The position numbers were made by a program, and so were the translations under genes. The notes beneath the pieces were generated by a model, which was given only the letters and a program-made list of their open reading frames with translations, was not told where the DNA came from and made no database searches. From Gammaproteobacteria bacterium (GTDB lineage Bacteria > Pseudomonadota > Gammaproteobacteria > SG8-11), in NCBI GenBank assembly GCA_024641505.1, contig JAHECY010000012.1, forward strand, positions 1 through 64,000: a DNA stretch of 64,000 nt, read 5' to 3'. The first letter of the stretch is position 1, and every line of letters begins with the position of its first letter. This document shows positions 27,107 to 37,945 of this stretch, in pieces.

Positions 27107-27330
27107 GCTAAACACTCACAAAATGATTGTAATATTTCTGGGGATTATACCTGTTCTTAGGTCCCGCACCAATTCCCGGGACCTCTGTGGAATAGGGGCG
27201 TGCTGGCCAGGCGTTGACGGTGTCCGGCATCAGAGCGCTCAGTAGTTTGATGTATATATGAAATTCTACTGGAACTCTAAGTAATAACGTTGAATACTTT
27301 ACTGGTTTGATGAGAAATTGCGTGTAACCT

Positions 27331-30300
27331 ATGTTATTGCTGACTGACCCGCTCGCGGATGACCCTTTGCGCCAAAATATCAGCAATGCATATTTGGCCA
27401 ATGAAGCCAAGTGTCTGGAAAAATTGCTGGCCCGGGCCCGTATCGATGACCGTACTAGTCTCCAGGTACAGGATCTTGCCCGGCATCTGGTATCCCGGGT
27501 ACGTTCCCGCGGGCGTCAATCCGGGGTTATGGAAGCTTTTGTCCAGGAGTATGGCTTGTCCACGCCGGAAGGGGTGGTGTTGATGTGTCTTGCCGAGTCG
27601 CTGCTGCGTATTCCCGATGCCGCCACCGCCGATCAACTCATCCAGGATAAGTTGAGTCCTGCCAATTGGGCGGCGCATCTGGGACACAGTGACTCCCTCT
27701 GGGTTAACGCCTCCACGTGGGGCCTGATGCTGAGCGGCAGATTGCTGCGTCAGGAGGAATTTCAGGCAGCGAATCCCATGAGTGTACTCACGGGATTGCT
27801 GGCGCGCAGCAGCGAGCCGCTGATTCGTTCGGCGGTTAAGCAGGCCATGGGTATCATGGCGCACCAATTCGTCATGGGACGCACCATCGCTGATGCCTGG
27901 CAACGCAGCCGGGAACTGGCCGCGGGTGGCAATCAGTGTTCGTTCGACATGCTGGGCGAAGCCGCATACACCACAGCGGATGCGCAGCGCTATCACACGG
28001 CCTACCAGGAGGCCATTTCCCATCTGCAAGCGGTAACCGGTAAAGCACCGAATGTATTTACCGCACCCGGCATTTCCGTGAAATTGTCCGCTTTGCATCC
28101 CCGCTACCAATATGCACAGTACCAGCGAGTGTTGGCGGAATTGCCGGAGCGTCTGCTGGGGCTGGCATTATCGGCACGACAAGCCAATATCGGCTTGACC
28201 ATCGATGCTGAAGAGGCTGAGCGGCTGGATTTGTCGTTGGACGTTTTTCAACGCGTGTTCAGTGATCCGCGTCTGGCGGACTGGGAAGGATTGGGGCTCG
28301 CGGTGCAGACTTACCAGAAACGCGCGCTACCTGTTTTGGAATGGCTGCTGGCCCTGAGTGAACGGCACCGCAAGCGTATTCCCGTGCGCCTGGTGAAAGG
28401 CGCTTATTGGGACACGGAGATCAAGCGGGCGCAAGAACAGGGATTGGCGGATTATCCGGTATTTACCCGCAAAGCTTCCACCGATGTATCATTTCTCGCC
28501 TGCGCCCGTTTTATTTGGGCGCAGCGCAGTCATTTCTACGCACAATTCGCCACCCATAATGCGCATACCATCGCCTATGTCCTGCAGCTGACGGCTGGAA
28601 GCAGCGATTTTGAATTCCAGCGCCTGCATGGCATGGGCGCCGCCCTTTATCAGGAGGTGGCGGCGCCGCCTTACCAGGCGCGGTGTCGGGTGTATGCACC
28701 CGTGGGGAGTCACGAGGATTTGTTGCCCTATCTGGTGCGCAGACTGCTTGAGAACGGTGCCAACACATCATTCGTGCACCGCATCGAGGATCACGCACTC
28801 GCCGTCGACAGTATCGTGGCGGACCCGGTGGCGCGAGTGGCGAAGTTGTTCGATAAACCGCACCCGCGCATTCCACTGCCGCGTCACCTGTATGCACCGG
28901 CGCGGGTGAATGCCATGGGGGTCCATCTCAACGATCCGGCGGAGATCGGTGAGTTTCGCGAGTTATTGCTGGCGGCTGCGCAACGTACCTGGCTGGCGGC
29001 CCCGATCATTGCCGGTAAGTCATTTTTCGATCGGGAACAAACATGTTTTAGTCCGGGTGACCTGGGGTATGAGATCGGTGCCGTGGTTCATGCCAGTGCA
29101 CCGCATGTGGCGCTGGCGCTGCAAGCGGCGCGTAAGGCGTTCCCCGCCTGGTCGCGTTTGCCTGCGGGCAAACGGGCGGCGATATTGCTGCGCGCGGCCG
29201 ATCTGCTCGAGCGGCACCTGTCGGAACTTGTCTATCTGTGTGTGGCGGAGGCCGGGCGCACCGTCGCCGACGCTGTGGCGGAGGTGCGTGAGGCGGTGGA
29301 TTTCTGCCGTTATTACGCTGTGGAGATGCGCGATAAGTGGGCCGTGCCGCAGATTCTGCCGGGGCCGACGGGGGAGCGCAATCTGTTGTCTTATCATGGC
29401 CGCGGAGTGTTCTATTGTATCAGCCCCTGGAATTTTCCGATCGCCCTGTTTACCGGTCAGGTGGCGGCGGCACTGGTGACCGGCAACTGTGTGATCGCCA
29501 AGCCCGCCACGGCGACGCCCCTGTGCGCCTATTTGGTGACGAAGCTGTTGTATGATGCCGGCGTCCCTCCGGAGGTATTGCACTTTCTTCCTGGATCCAG
29601 TGGTGAGTTGGGCGAGAAGCTGCTGATGGCTGAAGGTGTTGATGGCGTCGCGTTTACCGGATCATTCGCCAGCGCAAAAAATATCCAAGGGGTGTTGGCG
29701 CGGCGTCCGGGCGCAATCATTCCATTGATTGCCGAAACCGGCGGCATTAACGCCATGATCGCCGACAGTTCCGCGCTCCCCGAGCAATTGGTCATGGATG
29801 TGCTGCGTTCCGCGTTCAACAGTGCGGGGCAACGCTGTTCCGCCCTGCGCATCCTTATGGTTCAAGAGGATATCGCCGCGCGCGTCGTCGATATGCTGGC
29901 CGGTGCAACGGCGGAGTTGCGCGTGGGTGATCCACGATGGTTGAGTACAGACATCGGTCCAGTGATTGATCATGAAAGCCGTGAGCAGATCCAGAGTTAC
30001 CTGCAACAACTTCCCGGCGCGGCGCGCATCCTGTACCAAGGTGTTATGGCTGCTGACCTGCCTACTGGTTATTATGTCGCCCCGAGTATCGTGGAGTTGC
30101 CGGATATATCCCATTTGAAAAAGGAAGTATTCGGCCCGGTGCTGCATGTGGTGCGATTTAAGCATAAGCAAATGAAACAGGTCATCGAGTCAGTTAATAA
30201 TACAGGGTATGGTTTAACATTGGGAATTCACAGTCGTATCAGCCGCACGGTCGACGATATCGTGCACGGCGCGCACATCGGTAATATTTATGTGAATCGC

Positions 30301-30474
30301 AATATGGTCGGCGCCGTGGTCGGCGCGCAACCGTTTGGTGGTGAAGGGAGGTCCGGCACCGGCTTCAAGGCGGGAGGACCCAACTACTTGTTGCGTTTTA
30401 TGGTGGAGCGTACCTTGAGTAATAATATTACCGCAACCGGTGGGAATGCCACTTTATTATCATTGGGGGAGTAG
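27331..30474 (+). CDS. putA: Bifunctional proline dehydrogenase / L-glutamate gamma-semialdehyde dehydrogenase
   Basis: PRODH motifs (ISVKLSALHPRYQYAQ, LVKGAYWDTEIKRAQ, ATHNAHT) and ALDH motifs (SPWNFPIALFTGQVAAAL, GFTGS-like VAFTGSFASAK, NSAGQRCSALR). Confidence 0.95.
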   Translation: MLLLTDPLADDPLRQNISNAYLANEAKCLEKLLARARIDDRTSLQVQDLARHLVSRVRSRGRQSGVMEAFVQEYGLSTPEGVVLMCLAESLLRIPDAATADQLIQDKLSPANWAAHLGHSDSLWVNASTWGLMLSGRLLRQEEFQAANPMSVLTGLLARSSEPLIRSAVKQAMGIMAHQFVMGRTIADAWQRSRELAAGGNQCSFDMLGEAAYTTADAQRYHTAYQEAISHLQAVTGKAPNVFTAPGISVKLSALHPRYQYAQYQRVLAELPERLLGLALSARQANIGLTIDAEEAERLDLSLDVFQRVFSDPRLADWEGLGLAVQTYQKRALPVLEWLLALSERHRKRIPVRLVKGAYWDTEIKRAQEQGLADYPVFTRKASTDVSFLACARFIWAQRSHFYAQFATHNAHTIAYVLQLTAGSSDFEFQRLHGMGAALYQEVAAPPYQARCRVYAPVGSHEDLLPYLVRRLLENGANTSFVHRIEDHALAVDSIVADPVARVAKLFDKPHPRIPLPRHLYAPARVNAMGVHLNDPAEIGEFRELLLAAAQRTWLAAPIIAGKSFFDREQTCFSPGDLGYEIGAVVHASAPHVALALQAARKAFPAWSRLPAGKRAAILLRAADLLERHLSELVYLCVAEAGRTVADAVAEVREAVDFCRYYAVEMRDKWAVPQILPGPTGERNLLSYHGRGVFYCISPWNFPIALFTGQVAAALVTGNCVIAKPATATPLCAYLVTKLLYDAGVPPEVLHFLPGSSGELGEKLLMAEGVDGVAFTGSFASAKNIQGVLARRPGAIIPLIAETGGINAMIADSSALPEQLVMDVLRSAFNSAGQRCSALRILMVQEDIAARVVDMLAGATAELRVGDPRWLSTDIGPVIDHESREQIQSYLQQLPGAARILYQGVMAADLPTGYYVAPSIVELPDISHLKKEVFGPVLHVVRFKHKQMKQVIESVNNTGYGLTLGIHSRISRTVDDIVHGAHIGNIYVNRNMVGAVVGAQPFGGEGRSGTGFKAGGPNYLLRFMVERTLSNNITATGGNATLLSLGE

Positions 30475-30487
30475 TCGGGGCTGACGT

Positions 30488-31006
30488 ATGCTGGACCAAA
30501 TATTCAAGCTGATCAAAATTCTGAATTCGGATCAAGAGCCGATCCACCTGAGCATGGGGTTCGCCTTTGCCATGGTGATTGGTTTGACGCCGTTGTTCAG
30601 TCCGCACAACCTGCTCGTGTTGTTGATGGTGCTGGTGTTGCGAGTCAACTTCTCGGCTTTCCTGCTGGGGTGGGCGTTTTTTTCCGCGGTTGGTTATGCA
30701 TTAGATCCCGTTATGCATGAGCTTGGCTTGCGCGTGCTGTCTGCTCCGGGGTTGCAGAATCTATGGACTGAATGGTACAACTCCGCGTTCTGGCGTCTGA
30801 CTCTCTATAATAACACTATCGTGATGGGCAGCGTGCTGTTATCGGCGGCGTTGTTTGCGCCCATGTTGCTGGTCGGCAATTATGTGATACGCCAGTACCG
30901 TGCAGTATTGCTGGCGCGGTTGCGCGCTACGCGTTTGTTTCAGATATTGAAGGCGTCCAAGTGGTTCAAGCGCTATCAGGCATTCCAGGAACTCAGTGAT
31001 GCATAA
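30488..31006 (+). CDS. TIGR03546-family membrane protein
   Basis: Membrane protein of ~170 aa (MLDQIFKLIKILNSDQEPIHLSMGFAFAMVIGLTPLFSPHNLL) directly before a TIGR03545-like gene, with overlapping ends. Confidence 0.75.
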   Translation: MLDQIFKLIKILNSDQEPIHLSMGFAFAMVIGLTPLFSPHNLLVLLMVLVLRVNFSAFLLGWAFFSAVGYALDPVMHELGLRVLSAPGLQNLWTEWYNSAFWRLTLYNNTIVMGSVLLSAALFAPMLLVGNYVIRQYRAVLLARLRATRLFQILKASKWFKRYQAFQELSDA

Positions 31007-32912
31007 AATCGTGCGTTGGCCCGGCCTGTTCGTGTTTCTGCTGTTTATCGGTTTGCTCGTCGGTGGTCTGCTGGTAAGCGCCAGTACACTGGTGAAGCGG
31101 GCGATTGAGGCAACGGGCACCGGTATTGTCGGTGCGAAAGTGGAGGTTGGGCAGGTGGATCTGTCGTTGGCGCCTCTGGGTTTCCACGTGTTCGATTTGC
31201 AGGTCACCGATCCCGACGCGCCGATGGTCAACGCTTTTCAGATCGATGACATCGAATTTTTTCTGGATACGGAGCAACTGCTGCACTTGAAGACCATTGT
31301 GCACGAGATGCAGATAAAACGGCTGCGCGTGAAGGTGCCGCGCAAGGAATCCGGGGCGATATTGCAGCCCGTGGCGCCGGCCAACGGCGATGCTCCCACA
31401 TCGGAGCAAGGGCAAAGCATCTATGAATTTCCCTCCCTGGAAGAATTCAAGGTGGAGGACATTTTCAACCGCGAAAAACTGGACTCCGTCGAGCATCTCA
31501 ATCGCTTGCGTGTGGTAACGGCCCAGGATCGGGAGCTCTGGAACGATAAACTCGCGGGATTACCCAACGGGAAAAAGGTGAATCATTATCGTGAAGTGCT
31601 CGCGAATCTGAATTTTAACAGCACTGGCGATGTTGCCGCCGACGCCGCGGCGCTGCAGACAATGGCCGATGATGCACGCAAAGTACAAGGCGAGGTGCGC
31701 ACGGATTTCGAAAATCTGGATGCGGCACGCCGCGACGCACAGACAATGTTGCATGATATGCGCACTTCATTTAAACGGTTCGCAGCGTTGCCGGCGCAGG
31801 ATGTGGCGCGTATTCAGGCGAAATATTCCCTGTCTCCCACAGGTCTGGCCAATGTCAGCGACCTGTTATTCGGCGAGAAAGTGCGCTATTGGGTGTCGAT
31901 GGCGCTGGACTGGTACGTGAAACTCAAGCCGATTTACGAACGGTTCGAGAAGAACCAGGCGGTGGTGGAAGCGCCGGAACGTTCGTCAGGCGTGTACGTG
32001 CGTTATCCGGAGCATGGTAAGTACCCCGATTTCCTGGTGCATCGCGCCAGTATTTCGATGGAGTTGTCGGTGGGTAAAATCAACGGAGAACTGCGCAACC
32101 TGACCTCCGACCAGTCGGTGGAGGGCCATCCTCTGACATTCAACCTGTTCTCCAAGGAAATGCAGGGTGTGCAGGATATCGAAATTGTCGGCATCCTCAA
32201 TCATGTGGATCCCGGTAAGTCCACCGATTCGGTAAGCGTCAAGGCGCGCAGCATCCAGGCGCGCGAGATCAATGTGCTGAAAAATGCGCAGTTTCCCCTG
32301 CGCCTGGCGGCGGCGGAAATGGACCTGGAAAGTGCCGTTGAGTTGATTGGCACGAATATCGGCAGCAAAATGAACGTCGCGTTCCGGAACACAAATTTTT
32401 CCGTGCCGTTTAAGGATAAACCCAGCCGGATCGCGGCAGCGATGGCCGAAAGTCTGGCTGGAATCAAGACCTTTGATGCCCAGGTGACGCTCAGTGGCAC
32501 GTTGTCGGACTTCGGCCTCAGCATCAAATCCAATGTCGATGATGTCTTGAAAAAAGCCATCGGCGAACAGGTCGCGCAGGCGGCGCAAGATTTTAAACAC
32601 AGAGTGCAGCAAGAACTCGATAAACGCATCGCCGAACCCATGGCCAACCTGCAACAGGAAATGGCCCATGCCGAGGAAATCGGCAATGCGGTCGAACGTA
32701 AAATCGCCGAGCTGAAAACATTGCGCGATCAGGCGGAACAGCGCGTCAAGGATCTGGACAACACCTATCAGGCGAAATTGACCGAACAGAAACAACAGTT
32801 GCAGCGCAACGTCGACACTAAGGTTGATCAGGAAAAATCAGCGGCGCAGGAGAAAGCCAAGGCCAAGCAGCGAAAGTTGCAGGATGAATTCAAGGATAAA
32901 TTAAAGCGCTGA
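30996..32912 (+). CDS. TIGR03545-family protein
   Basis: 638 aa, N-terminal TM, DUF748/AsmA-like region, C-terminal coiled coil; characteristic pairing with TIGR03546. Confidence 0.75.
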   Translation: MMHKIVRWPGLFVFLLFIGLLVGGLLVSASTLVKRAIEATGTGIVGAKVEVGQVDLSLAPLGFHVFDLQVTDPDAPMVNAFQIDDIEFFLDTEQLLHLKTIVHEMQIKRLRVKVPRKESGAILQPVAPANGDAPTSEQGQSIYEFPSLEEFKVEDIFNREKLDSVEHLNRLRVVTAQDRELWNDKLAGLPNGKKVNHYREVLANLNFNSTGDVAADAAALQTMADDARKVQGEVRTDFENLDAARRDAQTMLHDMRTSFKRFAALPAQDVARIQAKYSLSPTGLANVSDLLFGEKVRYWVSMALDWYVKLKPIYERFEKNQAVVEAPERSSGVYVRYPEHGKYPDFLVHRASISMELSVGKINGELRNLTSDQSVEGHPLTFNLFSKEMQGVQDIEIVGILNHVDPGKSTDSVSVKARSIQAREINVLKNAQFPLRLAAAEMDLESAVELIGTNIGSKMNVAFRNTNFSVPFKDKPSRIAAAMAESLAGIKTFDAQVTLSGTLSDFGLSIKSNVDDVLKKAIGEQVAQAAQDFKHRVQQELDKRIAEPMANLQQEMAHAEEIGNAVERKIAELKTLRDQAEQRVKDLDNTYQAKLTEQKQQLQRNVDTKVDQEKSAAQEKAKAKQRKLQDEFKDKLKR

Positions 32913-32920
32913 TACCTCCA

Positions 32921-34396
32921 ATGCCTGACTCCAGCAACCGACAAGCGGTATTGGCTCTTGACCAGGGGGGGCATGCCAGCCGCGCTTTCGTCGTGGGTTT
33001 GGATGGCAGCGTACTGACCGAGCACCATTGTGATATTGCGACCTTCTACCCCGCCGTAGACCGGGTAGAGCATGACCCGTTGGAGTTGGTATCGTCATTC
33101 CGGTCTTGTCTGCAGGTGGTCGCGGAATATTGTACCCGGCACGGTGTGGACATCGTCGCCGCGGGGTTGGCGACGCAACGTTCGAGCATGGTTTGCTGGG
33201 ACCGGCATACCGGCAGTCCGTTGACTCCGGTGCTTAGTTGGCAGGATCGACGCAATGCCGACTGGCTGCGAGGTTTGACGCACTGGAATCCCCTGGTCCA
33301 TGAGCGTACCGGTTTGCGTATCAGTGCCCACTATGGCGCCGGCAAAATGCGCTGGTGTCTTGACCACCTTCCGGAGGTGGCTGCCGCTTACAGCGTCGGA
33401 CGTCTGGCCTGGGGTCCGCTGGCCTCCTTTCTGTTGTTTCATCTGGTACGTGAACATCCATTGCTGGTGGATCCGGTCAATGCGTCACGCACATTGCTCT
33501 GGGGGCTGTCCGCCATGGATTGGGATGGCGAACTGCTGGCCTTGTTTCATTTGGACGACTCATGCCTGCCGCGCTGTGTCGCGAATCTGCATGCGTTCGG
33601 CATGCTTGATATCCCCGACCGGAATGTACCCCTGAGCCTGCTCACCGGGGATCAGCCGGCGGCGTTATTCGCCTATGGTGCGCCCGATCTGGACACCGCC
33701 TACATCAATATGGGCACCGGCGCTTTCGTCCAGCGCCTGACCCATGCGCCGCCCAGGCATGCGCCCGAATTGCTCAGTAGCGTGGTGTATTGCGGTGAAG
33801 GAAATTCCCTGTTCGGGTTGGAAGGCACGGTGAATGGCGCCGGCAGCGCCATCATGCAATTGGTGCGGGAGCTGGCCATTGACGCGGACGTTGCTGAGCG
33901 GGAATTTGAATCGTGGTTGCAGACTTGCGTGGTACCGCCATTGTTTCTCAATGGCGTATCCGGGCTGGGTTCTCCCTATTGGCGTTCAGACTTCAACTCG
34001 CGATTTGTCGGCAACGGAACGCCGCAGGAAAAACTGGTGGCCGTGGCGGAGAGCGTTTTGTTCCTGATCAATGTGAATCTTGCCGAGATGAGTCGTTACC
34101 TCGCCCTACCTCGGCGCGTCGTGGCGACGGGCGGTTGGGCGAAAAACAGCGGGCTTTGCCAGCGTTTGGCGAATTTGACCGGATTGCCGGTACATCGACC
34201 GGGGCAGGTTGAAGCCACGGCGTTGGGTTTGGCATGGTTGTTGGCGCGGCCCTTTGGTCAATGGTCGGTGCGGGAAGCGATGGATATTTTTACCCCCGCG
34301 GTGGACACTGCGCTGCAGAATCGTTATCAGGCCTGGCTGCGGCAGATGACGATCGAACTTCAGGAGTCTGGAGCGGATCCGGCGCGCTATCCTTAG
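32921..34396 (+). CDS. FGGY-family carbohydrate kinase (glycerol kinase-like)
   Basis: LALDQGGHASRAFVVG, LSWQDRRNADWL, NMGTGAFVQ, LEGTVNGAGSAI, ATGGWAKNSGLCQRLANLTGLPV. Confidence 0.85.
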   Translation: MPDSSNRQAVLALDQGGHASRAFVVGLDGSVLTEHHCDIATFYPAVDRVEHDPLELVSSFRSCLQVVAEYCTRHGVDIVAAGLATQRSSMVCWDRHTGSPLTPVLSWQDRRNADWLRGLTHWNPLVHERTGLRISAHYGAGKMRWCLDHLPEVAAAYSVGRLAWGPLASFLLFHLVREHPLLVDPVNASRTLLWGLSAMDWDGELLALFHLDDSCLPRCVANLHAFGMLDIPDRNVPLSLLTGDQPAALFAYGAPDLDTAYINMGTGAFVQRLTHAPPRHAPELLSSVVYCGEGNSLFGLEGTVNGAGSAIMQLVRELAIDADVAEREFESWLQTCVVPPLFLNGVSGLGSPYWRSDFNSRFVGNGTPQEKLVAVAESVLFLINVNLAEMSRYLALPRRVVATGGWAKNSGLCQRLANLTGLPVHRPGQVEATALGLAWLLARPFGQWSVREAMDIFTPAVDTALQNRYQAWLRQMTIELQESGADPARYP

Positions 34397-34425
34397 CGCG
34401 CCGGCGTGACGCATGGTTGCTATGG

Positions 34426-35652
34426 TTACTTGATATTGTTGTCGAGCAACAGCGCATACTCTTCTTTGATCACTTTCACGCTCGGATGATTTTCGCCATA
34501 GGCGCTGCGGAAGATCGCCAGTGCTCTCTGATACAGCGGTTTGGCTTTATCGTAGAGGCTCACGATGTAGTCCTCGCGATGATTCAGTTGGGTGGAAAAT
34601 ACCGTCGCGCGCCGTTCTTCGAGTGCGGAATATTCGTGGGTAGTGCTTGCTTTGTGAACGCGCATCTTGAGTTCTTGATTGTAAGCTTCTTCATTTTTTG
34701 CCTGGATATGATATATATTCGCCAGACTGTATAACGCGATCGCCAATTGCGGATCATCAGGCGCCAATTGCTTTTCCATGATCACCAGGGCTTCGCGGAA
34801 GAACGGAACGGCCTCGTTGTATTTTTCCTGTTTACTGCAGATCGTGCCGAGATTGAACAAGGATTCGGCAACATCGATATGGGACGGGCCGAGATTGGTG
34901 GAGCGGACGTTCAGCGCGCGCATGTGCATTTCCTCCGCCGCCCGATGGTTGCCGATGGTAGCGTAGATATTGGCAAGATTGTTCAACGCTTTGGCGATAT
35001 TAAGGCTCATGTTGTCCTGGCTGCCTTCCCAGGCCAGAATAGCCTGCTTGTAAAACAATTCCGCATCGTCAAGGCGCGCCAGTTTTTCATAGAGTAACGC
35101 CAGATTGTATGCGGATTGACCCACGGCGTATTTGTTGCCGGTGGCGTCTTTTTCGCGAATTTCCAGGGCCCGTAGATGCATGCTCTCAGCCTGATCGTAG
35201 TTCTTGAGGAGAGAGTAGAGGTTGGCCAGGTTGTTGAGCGCGCTCGCTACATCCGCATGATTTTCGCCGAGTACGGTGGTGAGTATGTCGAGGGATTTTT
35301 GATAATTTAGCCGCGCCTGTTCCAGCATGCCGCTGGCTTCAAAAATGATACCCATTTTGTTGAGCGAATCGGCAGTGTTGATGTGTACCGCTCCGAACAC
35401 CTGATAGGCGAATTGTATGGCTTGCTGAGCGTATTGTTTCGCCTGGTCCAGGTCATGCCGCTCGTAACTTTCAATGAAGCTGATGGTAGCCCGTTCCCAG
35501 TCGTCGGCCGTAGCGGCGGCGGGGGTGTCTCGCTCGACGTGGTCGCCGGGGTTTAGTTTGGCGAGCATGAGGGGGGCTGTAGTGAAGTCGTTGGCATGAC
35601 CGCAGGTCATGCTCAAACTCAGTAGTGCGCCGAGTATCAAGTATTTGCTCAT
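34426..35652 (-). CDS. Exported tetratricopeptide-repeat protein (kinesin-light-chain-type TPRs)
   Basis: Signal peptide; repeats LNNLANLYSLLKNYDQAESMHLRALEIREK, LNNLANIYATIGNHRAAEEMHMRALNVRS, LFNLGTICSKQEKYNEAVPFFREALVIMEK. Confidence 0.85.
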   Translation of the reverse strand: MSKYLILGALLSLSMTCGHANDFTTAPLMLAKLNPGDHVERDTPAAATADDWERATISFIESYERHDLDQAKQYAQQAIQFAYQVFGAVHINTADSLNKMGIIFEASGMLEQARLNYQKSLDILTTVLGENHADVASALNNLANLYSLLKNYDQAESMHLRALEIREKDATGNKYAVGQSAYNLALLYEKLARLDDAELFYKQAILAWEGSQDNMSLNIAKALNNLANIYATIGNHRAAEEMHMRALNVRSTNLGPSHIDVAESLFNLGTICSKQEKYNEAVPFFREALVIMEKQLAPDDPQLAIALYSLANIYHIQAKNEEAYNQELKMRVHKASTTHEYSALEERRATVFSTQLNHREDYIVSLYDKAKPLYQRALAIFRSAYGENHPSVKVIKEEYALLLDNNIK

Positions 35653-35930
35653 TTAGAACTCCCTTGCTTTCCGTTTCCCGTTTCTATCCCTGCTGATTAA
35701 GATGGAGAAATACAGAAAGTAGAATGGTGAGCAAACCCAGGTATCGCCGCAAGCCAAAGCGCAATCCGCGTTGCCAATGAAAAACGCACACAACTTTCCT
35801 TCCGCTAACAGCTCTATCGGCGATTTGCGGAGCTATCTTTAGTGAAATGTGATGTGATTCCGCCAGACGCCGGCAGATTAGGTAACTGCTTGTAAACAAA
35901 CGTTGAAAATGTCTCCCGCCGGGGCCCCCG

Positions 35931-36647
35931 TTAGGGGTGCGCAGCGGCCGCAGGCGCGGTGGTTTTCCCGGTGCCGGGCGTTGCTAGTTCCTTGATTTCG
36001 ATGCGTTGCTCGGTACCGGTGTTTTTGTTGAAGTAGGGCGTGGCGGCCTGCACCATCAGCGGCATCAAACGCCGCAGATCGCTGCTTGAAGAGGTGCATT
36101 TGGCGGTGAGTTTCCACAGCAGGGGCCGTGTCTGGGCCTGATTGAGGGGACGTGCTTCTACGGCAAAAAATCCGGTGTACAGCAGCTGGCTATCGGTTTC
36201 CGCGACATTTCCCATGTAATGATACTGGAGGGGCACATAGACGGTATTGGTGACCACGGTCTTGCCGCCGCCGCTATCGGTTTTGGTTTCCCGATAGGTC
36301 AAGGTTTCTCCACCCACTAATTGATAGACGGGCCGCGAAACCGTGTAAAAAACATTGCTGCCTTCCGACATTCCGTAATTCAGGAGCAGCAACATATCCG
36401 CTGCTTCCTTGCTGTCAACCGCCTGCAAGCCCTGTTGCGCCAAGGGAACGCGTAAATATTCGCTGAATTCCTGGAAATACAGATCATCGCGGCTGATATC
36501 ATTCATGCCGCTGTCCAGATAATACTTGTTAGCGGCACCGTCCTGCTGTGGCGCGACGATGGAGTCAACGCGCACCACAAAACTCGGTGTGCAGGCGGAC
36601 AGCATGAGGACAAGAAGACCAATTAGTACCAATACAAAGCGTCGCAT
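35931..36647 (-). CDS. Hypothetical lipoprotein
   Basis: Lipobox LLVLMLSACTP; 238-aa ORF with no antisense competitor of similar quality. Confidence 0.65.
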   Translation of the reverse strand: MRRFVLVLIGLLVLMLSACTPSFVVRVDSIVAPQQDGAANKYYLDSGMNDISRDDLYFQEFSEYLRVPLAQQGLQAVDSKEAADMLLLLNYGMSEGSNVFYTVSRPVYQLVGGETLTYRETKTDSGGGKTVVTNTVYVPLQYHYMGNVAETDSQLLYTGFFAVEARPLNQAQTRPLLWKLTAKCTSSSSDLRRLMPLMVQAATPYFNKNTGTEQRIEIKELATPGTGKTTAPAAAAHP

Positions 36648-36849
36648 GACGGGCCCTTGGCAATCCGGTTTGCTATTAATGATGACTTCATCTATACAAG
36701 GTCTAGGCTACTCTAACTTAAAGTGTTTACTATCAGTATAAACCGTTGTTAAAAAAAAAGTCTTGGGTGCGCTGGTCCATAGGGGGTGTTGACATCCAGG
36801 TAAATTAATATATTATAAAATGCTTATATATAGGCACAGGTAATGTCCC

Positions 36850-37923
36850 ATGGTGAGAAAAATATTGGACGGAAAAACAAACCCTTACCAGAACAAATAT
36901 CTGCTTCCGGCGGGTTTTTGTCTCATGCTTACCCTGAATGTTTCCCTGGGCACTGCTGCTTACGCTCAGGAGCTGGATACCCTGGTCGTGGAATCGCAAT
37001 CCCAATCACGGGAAATCATTGTGGACGGTGTGGTCGAGGCGGTGAATCAGGCCACGGTATCCGCGCAAACCTCGGGACGTATCCAGATCATCAATTATGA
37101 CGTCAATGACTTTGTGCCCAAGGGCAGCGTCATCATGAGTTTTCGGGATACTCAACAACAGGCGGATGTTACCGCTGCCCAGGCGGCGTTCGAAGAAACG
37201 CAGGCACGCCTGGCTGAGGCGCAGTCGGAGTATCAGCGGGTACAGGATGTGTTCCAGAAACAATTAGTCGCGAAATCCGCGTTGGAGAAGGCGGAAGCGG
37301 ACTATAAAGCGGCACAGCAAAAAACCACCGCCGCTGAAGCCAAAGTGAAGCAGGCGCAAGAAGAATTGCAGCATACAGTGGTGCATGCCCCCTATGATGG
37401 AATTCTCATCAAGCGGCACGTAGAAGTCGGCGAACTGGCGAAAATTGGCCAGCCGCTGGTCAGTGGGTTCTCGCTGGACAAGTTGCGGATCACTGCCTAT
37501 GTGCCCCAATTTCTTGCTCAGTCCTTGCGCAAGGAAACACCCGCTCGCATTATTCTGGGCGAACGTAGCATGCCGGTCACGGCGCTGACCATTTACCCGT
37601 TCGCGGACGCGCAAACTCACAGTTTTCAGGTGCGTGCCTACTTCAACAGCAAGGAAGGCGGTTTCTATCCCGGGATGTTTACCAAAATAGCGTTTGCGGT
37701 TGCTGACCAGCAGGTATTGTTGGCGCCGGCACAGGCGATTGTTTACCGCAGCGAGGTCACCGGCGTTTATGTCGTGGCGGATGACGGGAGTATCCATTTT
37801 CGTCAAGTGCGAGTTGGCAGTCGCGCGGATGACAAGCTGCGGATACTTTCCGGGTTGACCGCAGGTGAGAAAATCGCTCTTGATCCCATTAAGGCGGGGA
37901 TCTTGCGCAAAGAAACCAATTGA
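36850..37923 (+). CDS. RND efflux periplasmic adaptor (HlyD/MFP)
   Basis: Signal peptide; VEAVNQATVSAQTSGRI, coiled-coil hairpin, TVVHAPYDGILIKRHVEVGELAKIGQPL, downstream RND permease. Confidence 0.9.
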   Translation: MVRKILDGKTNPYQNKYLLPAGFCLMLTLNVSLGTAAYAQELDTLVVESQSQSREIIVDGVVEAVNQATVSAQTSGRIQIINYDVNDFVPKGSVIMSFRDTQQQADVTAAQAAFEETQARLAEAQSEYQRVQDVFQKQLVAKSALEKAEADYKAAQQKTTAAEAKVKQAQEELQHTVVHAPYDGILIKRHVEVGELAKIGQPLVSGFSLDKLRITAYVPQFLAQSLRKETPARIILGERSMPVTALTIYPFADAQTHSFQVRAYFNSKEGGFYPGMFTKIAFAVADQQVLLAPAQAIVYRSEVTGVYVVADDGSIHFRQVRVGSRADDKLRILSGLTAGEKIALDPIKAGILRKETN

Positions 37924-37945
37924 TAATCAGGGATTAGGTGAATTT

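Noticed and set aside
31986-32795. 269-aa minus-strand ORF antisense to the TIGR03545 gene
   Set aside because: Antisense frame over a well-supported coding gene, with low-quality composition.
37865-37945. Track start of the RND permease at 37865
   Set aside because: It would overlap the adaptor gene by about 59 nt and adds a charged non-homologous leader; GTG at 37946 has a plausible AGG upstream.
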